Part shown: positions 21,735 to 30,432 of the stretch, in pieces
How positions within the stretch are numbered: the stretch's first letter is position 1
Layout of the letters: every line of letters starts with the position of its first letter
Source: Sphingomonas sp. Leaf67
GTDB lineage: Bacteria > Pseudomonadota > Alphaproteobacteria > Sphingomonadales > Sphingomonadaceae
Assembly: GCF_001421965.1 (NCBI RefSeq)
Contig: NZ_LMLP01000022.1
Location: 205,288 to 269,287, forward strand
DNA: 64,000 nucleotides
Direction of reading: 5' to 3'
Notes under the pieces: model-generated
The model's input: the letters and a program-made list of their open reading frames with translations, nothing else
Databases searched by the model: none
What the model was told of the DNA's origin: nothing
Program-made: the position numbers and the translations under genes

Positions 21735-21771
21735 ATCGACTGCGCCGATCAATCCCAAGGGGAATTCCGAT
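21735..21771. promoter_or_regulatory. Candidate OxyR binding site
   Basis: Four tetranucleotide half-sites at 11-base steps: ATCG (21735), CGAT (21746), AAGG (21757) and CGAT (21768). This matches the known OxyR tetramer layout ATAG-N7-CTAT-N7-ATAG-N7-CTAT, with three of four half-sites forming ATCG/CGAT variants. It lies 12 bases from the oxyR start and touches the ahpC -35 box. Confidence 0.55.
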
Positions 21772-21799
21772 TGGAACGGTCCGTGCCGTACCCTATATC
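21771..21799 (+). promoter_or_regulatory. Candidate ahpC promoter
   Basis: TTGGAA (21771-21776), a 17-base spacer and TATATC (21794-21799), about 50 bases upstream of the ahpC ATG and directly downstream of the predicted OxyR site, the usual position for OxyR activation. Confidence 0.55.
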
Positions 21800-21849
21800 G
21801 CGATGCAGCAATTCACGGTGCGGCGACGCACCAAAAGAAAGGGCAATTC

Positions 21850-22392
21850 ATGCTGACCGTTGGCGACACGCTTCCCGAATTCACCGTTCCCGTCCAGCAG
21901 GGCACCGCAGCGCTGCCTGCCGGCGAAACGCTGAGCCACGACGCATTCCCCGGCAAGTGGAAGGTGCTGTTCTACTGGCCGAAGGACTTCACCTTCGTCT
22001 GCCCGACCGAGATCGTCGGCTATAGCGAGCTGAAGGAAGATTTTGCCGATCGCGACGCCGTGCTGATCGGCGCGTCGACCGACACCGCGCATGTCCATCT
22101 GGCATGGCGCAAGTCGGACCCCGATCTGGCCGCCGCCGACTTCCCGTGGATCGCCGATAATGGCGCGGTGTTGGCCAGCAAGCTCGGCATCCTCGACAAG
22201 AACGAGCATGTCGCGTTCCGTGCGACCTTCATCATCGATCCCGACAACGTCATTCAGGCGGTGCAAGTCAACGGCCTGAACGTCGGTCGCAACCCGCAGG
22301 AAACGCTGCGCGTGCTCGACGCGCTGCAGACCGACGAACTGTGCCCGTGCAACTGGAACAAGGGCGACGACGTCCTCCAGGTCGCGGCCTGA
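21850..22392 (+). CDS. ahpC: Peroxiredoxin AhpC
   Basis: Cytoplasmic thiol peroxidase reducing H2O2 and organic peroxides. The peroxidatic Cys is in FTFVCPTE (residue 51) and C-terminal cysteines are in ELCPCNW (about 165 and 167). It has 180 residues; the ATG at 21850 follows an AGAAAGGG ribosome site. There is no ahpF here; the next gene is ahpD-like, so an AhpC/AhpD couple is likely. Confidence 0.95.
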   Translation: MLTVGDTLPEFTVPVQQGTAALPAGETLSHDAFPGKWKVLFYWPKDFTFVCPTEIVGYSELKEDFADRDAVLIGASTDTAHVHLAWRKSDPDLAAADFPWIADNGAVLASKLGILDKNEHVAFRATFIIDPDNVIQAVQVNGLNVGRNPQETLRVLDALQTDELCPCNWNKGDDVLQVAA

Positions 22393-22399
22393 TCCTTTC

Positions 22400-22433
22400 G
22401 GGAGCTGGCGTTCGGTCCGCTCCCACCTTTTTT
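22400..22433 (+). terminator. Terminator or attenuator between ahpC and ahpD
   Basis: Stem GGGAGC / GCTCCC with a 13-base loop, three bases, then six T residues. It would end or reduce transcription after ahpC, lowering ahpD relative to ahpC if they share a promoter. Confidence 0.6.
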
Positions 22434-22506
22434 CGGCACCCCAGCGCAGACCCGGCGACGCGCCCGGTCGGCTGGGGTGTCGTGTATCTGCTGTATGGAG
22501 ACGCCC

Positions 22507-23028
22507 ATGTCGCTGAAGGAATTTGCGGGCCAGCTGCCCGATTTCGCCAAGGATATCCGCCTGAACGTCGGTTCGCTGCTGAACGAGACGGTGCTCGACC
22601 CGCAGAAGAAGTTCGGGACGATGCTCGCCTGCGCGCACGCCACCGGCCACAAGCCGCTGGTCGAGGCGGCCGAGGCGGAAGTCGCCGACAAGCTGTCGCC
22701 CGAAGCGGCGAATGCGGCGCGTGCGGCGGCGGCGGTGATGGCGATGAACAACGTCTATTACCGCTTCGTCCACCTCGCCAAGAACAAGGAATATGGCAAT
22801 CTGCCCGCCAAGCTGCGGATGAACGTCATCGCCGCGCCGGGGATCGACAAGGTCGATTTCGAACTGTTCAGCCTCGCCGTGTCGGCGATGAACGGCTGCG
22901 GCATGTGCATCGACGCGCATGAGGACGTGCTGAAGAAGCACGGCGTGAAGGCCGAGGTGATCCAGGGCGCGGTGCGGATCGGCGCGGTGCTGGCGGCGGT
23001 CGCTACCGTACACGCTGCGGTGGCTTGA
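22507..23028 (+). CDS. ahpD: Alkyl hydroperoxide reductase AhpD-like protein
   Basis: Carboxymuconolactone-decarboxylase-fold protein of 173 residues that can reduce AhpC. The catalytic CXXC with downstream His is NGCGMCIDAHE (Cys 131 and 134, His 138). Start MSLKEFAGQLPDFAKDIRLN is typical. Likely the electron donor partner of the preceding peroxiredoxin. Confidence 0.92.
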   Translation: MSLKEFAGQLPDFAKDIRLNVGSLLNETVLDPQKKFGTMLACAHATGHKPLVEAAEAEVADKLSPEAANAARAAAAVMAMNNVYYRFVHLAKNKEYGNLPAKLRMNVIAAPGIDKVDFELFSLAVSAMNGCGMCIDAHEDVLKKHGVKAEVIQGAVRIGAVLAAVATVHAAVA

Positions 23029-23035
23029 AGAAGAT

Positions 23036-23199
23036 TGGGTTCACGCGAAGGCGCGAAGACGCGGAGTGATTGCGGCTTACGATCGTCCCGCGATAGCGGG
23101 ACTGTCACTTCTGCCGCAGCGCACTAAACGGCTGATCGCTACGCGATCGGCTTCCTCTGGCGAGCCTCCTCCGCGTCTTCGCGCCTTCGCGTGAACCAA
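23036..23199. repeat. Long interspersed inverted repeat, copy 2
   Basis: Arms TGGGTTCACGCGAAGGCGCG then AAGACGCGGAG, and CTCCGCGTCTTCGCGCCTTC then GCGTGAACC, separated by about 95 bases. Same family as 6222-6383. It fills the space between two convergent genes, ahpD and the TSUP permease. Confidence 0.85.
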
Positions 23200-23218
23200 T
23201 TCTTCCTCCTGAACAGAC

Positions 23219-23980
23219 CTACGACAACGCCCGATACACACTGTAAAGGCTGGTGATCGTCAGCACGATGCCGACCAAGATCAGCAGCGTGCGCGCCGGG
23301 ATGTGCTTGGCGAACATCGCCCCGAACGGCGCGGCGACGATTCCGCCGATCAGCAGCCCGGCGACGGCGGTGGTGAACGCCTCCAGCCCGAGATGGATCA
23401 GGAACGTCGCCGAGATGCTGACCGTCAGGAAGAATTCGACGGTGTTGACCGTGCCGATCGTCGTGCGCGGCGTGGCGCCCTGAACCAGCAGGTTGGACGT
23501 CACCACCGGCCCCCAGCCGCCGCCGCCCGCCGCGTCGAGGAACCCGCCGATCAGGCCCAGTGGGGCGATGACCTTCGGCTCCCTGGGCTTGGGCGGATGG
23601 CGCAGGCCGCGCCACAGCAAATAAAGGCCGATCGCCGCCAGATAGGTCATGACGAACGGCCGCGTCACCGACGCGTCGAGCGATGACAACAGATACGCGC
23701 CGGTCACGCCGCCCGCGACACCCGGCAGCAACAGCCGCCAGAACAGTTTCCAGTTCACGTTCTTGTGCAGCACATGACTGATCCCCGACACCCCGGTCGT
23801 GAAGCATTCCACCACATGGACGCTCGCCGAAGCGGTGGCGGGCGGCACACCGAGCACGCTGACTAGCAAGGTCGACGAAATTACCCCGAACGCCATGCCG
23901 AGCGCCCCATCGACGATCTGGGCGGCAAATCCGGCGGCAACGAATTCGGCCAGACGCGTCCAGTCGATATTCTCGAACAT
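23219..23980 (-). CDS. TSUP-family permease (TauE/SafE type)
   Basis: Inner-membrane protein of 253 residues with about eight hydrophobic segments and the paired TSUP signatures (AAQIVDGALGMAFGVISSTL near the start; GLIGGFLDAAGGGGWGPVVT in the second half). The family exports or imports small sulfur-containing anions or organic acids. It is divergent from cysE, so a sulfur compound is plausible, but the substrate is not shown by sequence. Confidence 0.88.
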   Translation of the reverse strand: MFENIDWTRLAEFVAAGFAAQIVDGALGMAFGVISSTLLVSVLGVPPATASASVHVVECFTTGVSGISHVLHKNVNWKLFWRLLLPGVAGGVTGAYLLSSLDASVTRPFVMTYLAAIGLYLLWRGLRHPPKPREPKVIAPLGLIGGFLDAAGGGGWGPVVTSNLLVQGATPRTTIGTVNTVEFFLTVSISATFLIHLGLEAFTTAVAGLLIGGIVAAPFGAMFAKHIPARTLLILVGIVLTITSLYSVYRALS

Positions 23981-24131
23981 CCAAATTCCTTCGACATCGG
24001 CTCAAGCGGCGGACAGTGATGACGGCAAACGACAATGCCTACAAGATACATAGGGTTTGTTACGCCTACAGCATGGCTTGGCGGCGGGCGGCCGGGTGCT
24101 TACATGCGATCGTCGTTTAAGGGGATTGCCC

Positions 24132-24815
24132 ATGTTCGCGCGGCTGGTGCGCTATTTGGATTCGATCAAGGCGCGGGACCCCGCGCCACGGTCGCGCGCG
24201 GAAATCCTGACGTATCCGGGCGTATGGGCGGTGGCGCTGCACAAGGTCGCGCACCGGTTGTTCAAGGCGCGCCGGTATTTCGCGGCGCGCTGCGTGAACC
24301 ATATCGCCCGCTTCATGACCGCGATCGACATCCATCCTGGCGCGACGATCGGGCGACATTTCTTCATTGACCACGGTTTCGTCGTCATCGGCGAGACGGC
24401 CGAGATCGGCGACGGCGTCACCATCTATCAGAACGTTACGCTGGGCGGGACCAGTCCCGACAACGGGATCGCCGGCAAGCGCCACCCGACGATCAGCGAC
24501 GGCGCGATCATCGGGTCGGGCGCGCAGGTGCTGGGGCCGATCACCATCGGCCGGCGCGCGCGGGTCGGCGCCAATGCGGTAGTGACGAAGGATGTGCCGG
24601 AGGGCACGACCGTTGTCGGCATCCCGGCGCGCCCGACCGTCGTCGAGGGTGGGCAGGCGGGCGACCCGCGCTTCGTGCCCTATGGCACGCCGTGCCGCGA
24701 CATGTTCGATCCACAGACGCAGCGGATCGAGCTGTTGCGCTGCGAACTGGAAACGCTGCGCCGGCGGCTGGACGAAGTTCTGGCCGAACAACAGGACCAG
24801 CGCGACCGCGCCTGA
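24132..24815 (+). CDS. cysE: Serine O-acetyltransferase
   Basis: Acetylates L-serine from acetyl-CoA, the first step of cysteine synthesis. It has an N-terminal helical part (LTYPGVWAVALHKVAHRLF), the hexapeptide left-handed beta helix (IDIHPGATIGRHFFIDHGFV, then VIGETAEIGDGVTIYQNVTL, then GGTS) with catalytic His/Asp residues, and a C-terminal coiled coil. The 227-residue length is closer to the short epsC/SAT form than to E. coli CysE. The TGA overlaps the next gene's ATG. Confidence 0.93.
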   Translation: MFARLVRYLDSIKARDPAPRSRAEILTYPGVWAVALHKVAHRLFKARRYFAARCVNHIARFMTAIDIHPGATIGRHFFIDHGFVVIGETAEIGDGVTIYQNVTLGGTSPDNGIAGKRHPTISDGAIIGSGAQVLGPITIGRRARVGANAVVTKDVPEGTTVVGIPARPTVVEGGQAGDPRFVPYGTPCRDMFDPQTQRIELLRCELETLRRRLDEVLAEQQDQRDRA

Positions 24816-25156
24816 TGGGAGTCGTCACACCCTTTCCCGCCGCGCGCGAGCCGGGACAGATCGGGTTCGACCGCGCCGAACTGACGCGCATCCTCGATCT
24901 CTATGGCCGGATGGTCGCCGCTGGGCATTGGCGCGATTATGCGATCGATCTCGGACGTGAGGCGGCGGTGTTCAGTGCCTTTCGTCGTGCGACCGAACGG
25001 CCCGAATTCCGGATCGAGAAGCGGCCTTCCTTACGCAACAAACAGGGCATGTGGGCGCTGGTCGGCGAAGCGGGTGCGGTCGTGAAGCGCGGCCACGAAC
25101 TGGGGCTGGTGCTGGCCCCGGTCGAACGACGGCTCATGAAGCTGGTAGAAGACTAA
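24815..25156 (+). CDS. DUF2794 protein
   Basis: A 113-residue protein of the alphaproteobacterial DUF2794 family, with the recognisable core FDRAELTRILDLYGRMVAAG then HWRDYAIDLG and FRIEKRPSLRNKQGMWALV. Function unknown. It is coupled to cysE by a TGATG overlap. Confidence 0.85.
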   Translation: MGVVTPFPAAREPGQIGFDRAELTRILDLYGRMVAAGHWRDYAIDLGREAAVFSAFRRATERPEFRIEKRPSLRNKQGMWALVGEAGAVVKRGHELGLVLAPVERRLMKLVED

Positions 25157-25185
25157 AAAAGGCGGCCCCGGTTGCCCGGGGCCGC
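25155..25185 (-). terminator. Terminator between convergent DUF2794 and DUF2157-like genes
   Basis: Perfect 10-base-pair stem GCGGCCCCGG / CCGGGGCCGC with a TTGC loop. On the minus strand it is followed by CTTTTTT, so it terminates the minus-strand gene; it may also serve the plus-strand cysE operon. Confidence 0.8.
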
Positions 25186-25210
25186 TAGAGGTCGCTCACT
25201 AAGGAATGTT

Positions 25211-26236
25211 TCAGGCCATCGCCACGGGCGGTAGGCGTTCGCCCAGACTGCCGAGCACCCCAACTACCGTGCGGCGCATCGGTTGCCAGAATACCGACAG
25301 CGTCAGCAGCGCCGATCCGATGACGAAGGCGGTGAACGCCGCCGACAGTTCCACCGCGCCGGCCTTTTCGAACAAGGCGTAGAGCGCATAGAGGACATAG
25401 GCGAGGCTGGAGACCAGCAGCGCGCGGCGGTCGACGGCCAGCGCGACGATGCCGAACAGGATGTAGAGCGCGATCACGACCGCTGCCATCGGCAGCGTGA
25501 CGCTGGGTCCGAACACGCCGAGCAACTGGAACAATGAATGCGCGATCAACGGCGCGGCGACGAGGTGCAGCCAGAAGGCGACGTCGCTGCGGCGGGTGCG
25601 ACGATCGCGGTCGCTCATGTCCCAGCGCATCGCCGCGACGAACACGCCAAGGCCGCCGAGCAGAGTGATCGGGTAGACATTGTCCTTCAGCACCGGGAAG
25701 GCAGCGACCAGCAGCGCGGCGACGGTCGCGACCAGCGCAGCGGCACCGGCGGCGACGGTGATCGGCACCATGAACCGACGCCAGTGCAACCATGCCCCGC
25801 CGGCGGCGGCGATGCCGATGCCGGCAACGATCATTGCGGTGGTGCGGTCGGTCAGGTTCTGGGGCTCGAGTTCGACCATGACCCCGACCAGCGTGGCGGC
25901 GACCCCACCGACAAACGCGAGCAGCAGCAGGATGCTGGGCAGCGCCATGCGGCGACGCGCGGTGAAATATTCGGCAAGGAACCACGCGGCACCCGCAACG
26001 CCGAGGCCCCCCAGCGGCTTGAGGATGGTGCCCCCGATCCATGCGAGCGATACCAGCAGCAGGGCCAGCGCAACCGAGACGAAAATGTCGTTGAACCCGG
26101 TGAGCAGGCGGAAATGCTCTTCGTCGACCACCGGCGTCGCGCGTTGCCGCGCGATATGGGTGCGGAGGGCTTCGGCGGTGGCGGGCGACAACACCCCTGC
26201 CTCCACTGCGCCGTTCAGATCGCTCTCGCTGTACAT
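25211..26236 (-). CDS. DUF2157-like multi-pass membrane protein
   Basis: The 341-residue product has a soluble N-terminal segment (about 50 residues, SESDLNGAVEAGVLSPATAE, like the DUF2157 N-terminus) followed by about ten hydrophobic helices. No catalytic motif is visible. It appears to be a single-gene unit, with its own promoter at 26261-26289 and its own terminator. Function unknown. Confidence 0.75.
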   Translation of the reverse strand: MYSESDLNGAVEAGVLSPATAEALRTHIARQRATPVVDEEHFRLLTGFNDIFVSVALALLLVSLAWIGGTILKPLGGLGVAGAAWFLAEYFTARRRMALPSILLLLAFVGGVAATLVGVMVELEPQNLTDRTTAMIVAGIGIAAAGGAWLHWRRFMVPITVAAGAAALVATVAALLVAAFPVLKDNVYPITLLGGLGVFVAAMRWDMSDRDRRTRRSDVAFWLHLVAAPLIAHSLFQLLGVFGPSVTLPMAAVVIALYILFGIVALAVDRRALLVSSLAYVLYALYALFEKAGAVELSAAFTAFVIGSALLTLSVFWQPMRRTVVGVLGSLGERLPPVAMA

Positions 26237-26260
26237 GTTGCTACCTCCCTGTGTTGGTGG

Positions 26261-26292
26261 AGTATAGCAGTAGTGTATTGTTCGGACAATAC
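26261..26292 (-). promoter_or_regulatory. Sigma70-type promoter with overlapping palindromic operator
   Basis: Minus strand: TTGTCC (26289-26284), 17-base spacer, TATACT (26266-26261), an excellent housekeeping promoter 25-50 bases ahead of the DUF2157-like gene. A perfect hairpin palindrome GTATTGT-TCGG-ACAATAC (26275-26292) covers the -35 box and spacer, the position of a repressor operator. The regulator is unknown. Confidence 0.65.
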
Positions 26293-26385
26293 GGTTGTTT
26301 TGGTGCCATCGATCGTAATTCCGGATCAGACCCGGTTTGATCGAAGGTCGGGCATTGTTGGTCGACCCTTCCCTTGAAACGACGC

Positions 26386-26414
26386 AAAAACGCCCCGCCG
26401 GTGAGGGCGGGGCG
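26386..26414 (-). terminator. Terminator of the proline-rich protein gene
   Basis: Stem CGCCCCGCC / GGCGGGGCG with a six-base loop, followed on the minus strand by TTTTT. It begins 27 bases after the stop codon. Confidence 0.85.
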
Positions 26415-26440
26415 CTTGTTCGGCCATCAGGCCGGTGTGG

Positions 26441-26854
26441 TTACTTGCCGCCGGGGTTGCGGCAACCGTCCTTCACCGTCCGCGAACAGACCGGATAGCT
26501 CTGCGGCGCGGGCGGGGGCGGGGTTACCTGCGGCGGGGCGAAGGTAACCTGCGGGGTGCCCGCCATCGGTGCGTTCGCCATCGGGGCGGGCGGCGCCATC
26601 GGTGCGGCGGCCGGGTCCGGCTGGCCTGCCATCGGTGCCGGCGGGGGCGGCGGCGGCGCGTTGGGATCCGCCGGAGCGTTGGCATCGGGTGCCATCGGTG
26701 CAGGCGGCGGGGTCATGTTGTCGGCGGGCGGAGTCGGCGCACCCGGCGTACCGGGCTGCATCGTCGAATCGGCGGGCGGCGTGGTCGGTGGGGTCGTCTG
26801 GGCGACAGCGGCACTACCAATCAGCAGAGCGGCCATGAAAGCGACAGTCTTCAT
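26441..26854 (-). CDS. Secreted proline/alanine-rich low-complexity protein
   Basis: The 137-residue product has a signal peptide (ends AAVAQT). Its mature region is almost wholly Pro, Ala, Thr, Met and Gly, with a PPPPPP run, and ends in a short tail with two Cys (YPVCSRTVKDGCRNPGGK). It is probably an extended periplasmic or surface protein; function unknown. The ribosome site (AAGGA) is inside the long hairpin at 26864-26917. Confidence 0.7.
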   Translation of the reverse strand: MKTVAFMAALLIGSAAVAQTTPPTTPPADSTMQPGTPGAPTPPADNMTPPPAPMAPDANAPADPNAPPPPPPAPMAGQPDPAAAPMAPPAPMANAPMAGTPQVTFAPPQVTPPPPAPQSYPVCSRTVKDGCRNPGGK

Positions 26855-26863
26855 CGGAAGATT

Positions 26864-26917
26864 CCTTTTCGACTTGTTTCGTTTAGGCTGCGGTCCAAAC
26901 GAGCCAAGTCGAAAAGG
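26864..26917 (-). promoter_or_regulatory. Long hairpin between phoB and the proline-rich gene
   Basis: Perfect 13-base-pair arms CCTTTTCGACTTG (26864-26876) and CAAGTCGAAAAGG (26905-26917), with an inner six-pair stem TCGTTT/AAACGA. On the minus strand it starts about 16 bases after the phoB stop and its distal arm holds AAAAGGA, the ribosome site for the downstream gene. It could protect the phoB mRNA end, act as a weak terminator without a T tract, or mask the ribosome site. Confidence 0.7.
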
Positions 26918-26932
26918 TTTCCTGTGCAGTGT

Positions 26933-27625
26933 TCAGCCGGTCGCGTCCAGTGCGTAGCCGGCCGACCGCACGGTACGGATAATGTCGGGCCGTTCGCCGA
27001 TATTGATCGCCTTGCGCAGCCGCCGGATATGCACGTCGACGGTACGCGATTCGATGTCCGAATCATGCCCCCACACCGCATCGAGCAGCCGTTCGCGCGA
27101 AAATACCCAGCCGGGATGTTCGAGGAAGTGTTTGAGAAGACGGAATTCAGTCGGGCCGAGCGGCACGACTTCGCCGCCGCGCCGGACGCGGTGGCCGACC
27201 GTGTCCATTTCGATATCGGCATAGGTCAGCGCCTCGCCTGCCAGCGCGGGGCGGACGCGGCGGAGCACGGCGTTGACTCGGGCAACTAGTTCCCGCGGCG
27301 AAAACGGCTTGGTGACATAATCGTCCGCGCCGGTTTCGAGACCGCGGACCCGGTCCTCCTCCTCGCCGCGCGCGGTCAGCATGATGATCGGTACGTTCTG
27401 CGTTTCGGCCTGCCGGCGCAGCTGACGACAGACTTCGATCCCCGACAACCCCTCGACCATCCAGTCGAGCAGGACGATGTCGGGCGTCGCCTCACGCGCG
27501 AGGAGCAGGGCTTCCTCGCCCTCATGCGTGCGGACGACCTCGAAATCCTCGCGCTGGAAATGAAAGGCGATCAGTTCGGCGAGCGCCGCATCGTCTTCCA
27601 GCAGCAACATGCGTGCCTTGGTCAT
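26933..27625 (-). CDS. phoB: Phosphate response regulator PhoB
   Basis: OmpR-family response regulator of 230 residues. Receiver domain: acidic pocket EDD (residues 10-12), phospho-acceptor Asp 54 (VLLDWMVEG), and Lys in VTKPFSP. The C-terminal winged HTH contains LGPTEFRLLKHFLEHPGWVF and SRTVDVHIRRLRKAI. It is the last gene of the Pho/Pst operon, two bases after phoU. It would bind the Pho box ahead of pstS. Confidence 0.96.
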   Translation of the reverse strand: MTKARMLLLEDDAALAELIAFHFQREDFEVVRTHEGEEALLLAREATPDIVLLDWMVEGLSGIEVCRQLRRQAETQNVPIIMLTARGEEEDRVRGLETGADDYVTKPFSPRELVARVNAVLRRVRPALAGEALTYADIEMDTVGHRVRRGGEVVPLGPTEFRLLKHFLEHPGWVFSRERLLDAVWGHDSDIESRTVDVHIRRLRKAINIGERPDIIRTVRSAGYALDATG

Positions 27626-27627
27626 GA

Positions 27628-28329
27628 TTATCCTGCGAATTCGGAAGTTTCACGCTCGGCCAAGGTCCGGCCGGTCGCGGCGAAATAGACCATTTCGGCG
27701 ACGTTGGTCGCATGGTCGCCGATGCGTTCGAGGTTCTTGGCAACGAACAGCAGGTGCGCGACCTGGCTGATCGTCTTGGGGTTTTCGACCATATAGGTCA
27801 CCAGCACCCGGAAGATGCTGTTGTAATAATCGTCGAGCGCATTGTCGCGCTTGCAGATTTCCACCGCCGCCTGTGCATCGCGCGCGGAAAAGGCGTCGAG
27901 CACGTCATGGACCATGTCGGCGGCGAGCTGTGCCATCGCCGGCAGGATGCTGAGCGGTTCGATGCGCGGGTCGTGCGTTTCGCCATGGATCGACGACACG
28001 CGCTTGGCGATGTTCTTGGCATAGTCGCCGATGCGTTCGATCACCGCCGCGATCTTCAGTGCCGCGACCACCTCGCGAAGATCGTCGGCCATCGGCGCGC
28101 GCAGCGCGATAACGCGGACGACCAGCTTCTCGACCTCCGCCTCGATCGCGTCGATCGCCTTGTCCTGCGCGCGGACCTGCTTGGCAAGTGCGGGGTCGTT
28201 GCGGGTCAGTGCCAGCATCGCGTCGCTAATCGCCTGTTCGGCGAGGCCGCCCATTTGCGAGATCAGCGCACGTAAATGCCCGATATCGCGGTCGAATGCC
28301 TTGACGGTGTGTTCGTGGCCGGTCGCCAT
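27628..28329 (-). CDS. phoU: Phosphate signalling protein PhoU
   Basis: Peripheral protein that links the Pst transporter to PhoR and represses the Pho regulon when phosphate is sufficient. Two PhoU helical-bundle repeats are visible, each with the E/D-x-x-x-D metal pattern (GDYAKNIAKR in the first; RIGDHATNVAEMVYF in the second). 233 residues from the ATG at 28329. Confidence 0.95.
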   Translation of the reverse strand: MATGHEHTVKAFDRDIGHLRALISQMGGLAEQAISDAMLALTRNDPALAKQVRAQDKAIDAIEAEVEKLVVRVIALRAPMADDLREVVAALKIAAVIERIGDYAKNIAKRVSSIHGETHDPRIEPLSILPAMAQLAADMVHDVLDAFSARDAQAAVEICKRDNALDDYYNSIFRVLVTYMVENPKTISQVAHLLFVAKNLERIGDHATNVAEMVYFAATGRTLAERETSEFAG

Positions 28330-28339
28330 CTCGTCTCCC

Positions 28340-29122
28340 TCAACCATAACGCCCCGTAATATAGTCTTTTGTGCGCTCTTGCCGGGGGTTGGTAAAGATG
28401 TCGGACGTACGGCCATATTCGACCAGCGTGCCGAGATGAAAGAAGGCGGTGCGTTGCGACACGCGCGCAGCCTGCTGCATGTTGTGCGTGACGATGGCGA
28501 TGGCGTAGCGGCCGCGCAGTTCGTGGATCAGTTCCTCGATCTTGGCCGTCGCGATCGGATCGAGCGCGCTGCACGGTTCGTCCATCAGAATGACTTCGGG
28601 ATCGACGGCGATGGCGCGGGCAATGCACAGTCGCTGCTGCTGCCCCCCCGACAGGGCGGTGCCGCTGTCCGACAGGCGATCCTTGACCTCGTTCCACAGC
28701 CCGGCGCGGGTCAGCGAACGTTCGACGATGCCGTCCATGTCGCCCTTCGACGCGGCGAGGCCGTGGATGCGCGGGCCGTAGGCGACGTTTTCGTAGATCG
28801 ATTTGGGGAAGGGGTTCGGCTTCTGGAACACCATGCCGACGCGGGCGCGCAGCTGCACCACGTCCATCGCGGGGGAATAGATATCCTCGCCGTCCAGCCG
28901 GATGTCGCCGGTCACGCGGGCCGAGGCGACGGTGTCGTTCATCCGGTTCATCGTGCGCAGGAAGGTCGATTTGCCGCAGCCCGACGGGCCGATGAACGCG
29001 GTGACATGCTCCATGGCGATGTCGATCGACACGTCCTTGATCGCCTGTTTCTGGCCATAGAAGACGTCGACGCCGCGCGCGGACAGCTTCGGCACGGCGT
29101 TGGAGAGAGTGGTGTCGGTCAT
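28340..29122 (-). CDS. pstB: Phosphate ABC transporter ATP-binding protein
   Basis: ATPase of the Pst high-affinity phosphate importer, 260 residues. Walker [10 protein letters not shown], signature [15 protein letters not shown], Walker [15 protein letters not shown]-loop IVTHNMQQA. Ends [10 protein letters not shown], as usual for PstB. Its start overlaps the pstA stop. Confidence 0.97.
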   Translation of the reverse strand: MTDTTLSNAVPKLSARGVDVFYGQKQAIKDVSIDIAMEHVTAFIGPSGCGKSTFLRTMNRMNDTVASARVTGDIRLDGEDIYSPAMDVVQLRARVGMVFQKPNPFPKSIYENVAYGPRIHGLAASKGDMDGIVERSLTRAGLWNEVKDRLSDSGTALSGGQQQRLCIARAIAVDPEVILMDEPCSALDPIATAKIEELIHELRGRYAIAIVTHNMQQAARVSQRTAFFHLGTLVEYGRTSDIFTNPRQERTKDYITGRYG

Positions 29123-30432
29123 TACCAGCGGGTCTCGAAGCGATTGCGGAGATAGATGGCGAGCGCGTTCATCGCGAGGAGGAACGCCAGCAGCACGAGG
29201 ATCGCGGCGCTGGTCTTTTCGATGAAGCCGCGGCTGACCTGATCGGACCACAGGAAGATCTGCACCGGCAGCACGGTGGCGGGATCGGCGAACCCCTGTG
29301 GCGGCTGGCTGATGAAGGCGCGCATGCCGATCATGAGCAGCGGCGCGGTTTCGCCCAGCGCGCGGGCCATGCCGATGATCGTGCCGGTCAGAATGCCAGG
29401 CAGTGCCAGCGGCAGCACGTGGTGGAACACGACCTGTACCTTCGACGCGCCGATGCCCAGCGCGGCGTCGCGGATCGACGGCGGCACCGCCTTGATCGCG
29501 TTGCGCCCGGCGATGACGATGACGGGCATGATCATCAGCGCCAGCGTCAGCCCGCCGACGATCGGCGCGGAGCGCGGCAGGTTGAGCGTGCCGAGGAACA
29601 CGGCCAGCCCCAGCAGGCCGAAAATGATCGAGGGAACGGCGGCCAGGTTGTTGATCGACACCTCGATCAGGTCGGTCCAGCGGTTTCGGGGGGCGTATTC
29701 CTCCAGATACAGGGCCGATAGCGTGCCGACCGGGAACGCGATCGCCAGCGTGATCAACATCGTCATCAGCGAGCCTTTCAGCGCGCCCCAGATGCCGACC
29801 GCCGTCGGATCGGTCGAATCGGCCGATTTGAAGAAGTCCGCATTGAACCCGGTCGAGATCGTGCCGGCCTGTTCCAGCCGCGCGACCAGTGCCTCCGCCT
29901 GCGGATCGCCATCGGCCTTGGCGGCTTCCTCGACCGCCGGGGCGGCGGGGACGGGGATGGTGACCCGGCGCGACAGGATCGACGGGTCGGCCTTGATCGC
30001 GTCGCGGACGGTCAGCCATGCGCTGTCCGAGATGACGCGGTTGTCCTCGCCGAACGCCGCCGCCGCCGCGCCGTTGACGGCGTTTTCGACACCCGCGCCG
30101 GCCAGCGCCAGATCGGCGCCACGCCCCTGCAGCTGCGACCGTTTGACCTCGATCCCCGCGGTCGGGAAGTCGATCGGCAGCGCGACCAGCGTCCGCTGAA
30201 ACCCGCCCGCGCCGCTGATCAACATGGTAACCAGCAGGAAGGCGAGGAACCCGGCCGACAGGACGACGGCGGCCAGCCCGAAAAAGCGGAAACGGCGTTC
30301 GGCGGCATAGCGGCGGCGGATGCGTTTCTGCATCACCCCCGTCTTCCAGTCGGTCGGCACGCGTTCCGGGACACGGGCGGGCACGTCGCGATCGATCGCG
30401 GGCGATCCGGCGACGTTCGCAGGACTATTCAT
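29122..30432 (-). CDS. pstA: Phosphate ABC transporter permease PstA
   Basis: Permease of 436 residues, longer than enterobacterial PstA (about 296) because of a large N-terminal extension: one membrane helix ([20 protein letters not shown]) then about 150 residues of periplasmic sequence (DUF3333-type) before the permease core. The permease motif with the conserved EAA loop is [20 protein letters not shown]. Start [11 protein letters not shown] at 30432; it overlaps the end of pstC by eight bases. Confidence 0.94.
   Translation of the reverse strand: MNSPANVAGSPAIDRDVPARVPERVPTDWKTGVMQKRIRRRYAAERRFRFFGLAAVVLSAGFLAFLLVTMLISGAGGFQRTLVALPIDFPTAGIEVKRSQLQGRGADLALAGAGVENAVNGAAAAAFGEDNRVISDSAWLTVRDAIKADPSILSRRVTIPVPAAPAVEEAAKADGDPQAEALVARLEQAGTISTGFNADFFKSADSTDPTAVGIWGALKGSLMTMLITLAIAFPVGTLSALYLEEYAPRNRWTDLIEVSINNLAAVPSIIFGLLGLAVFLGTLNLPRSAPIVGGLTLALMIMPVIVIAGRNAIKAVPPSIRDAALGIGASKVQVVFHHVLPLALPGILTGTIIGMARALGETAPLLMIGMRAFISQPPQGFADPATVLPVQIFLWSDQVSRGFIEKTSAAILVLLAFLLAMNALAIYLRNRFETRW

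Noticed and set aside
28340..30019. Apparent fusion of pstB with a longer upstream frame
   Set aside because: The upstream extension is out-of-frame pstA sequence; pstB has its own ATG at 29122 and standard N-terminus.
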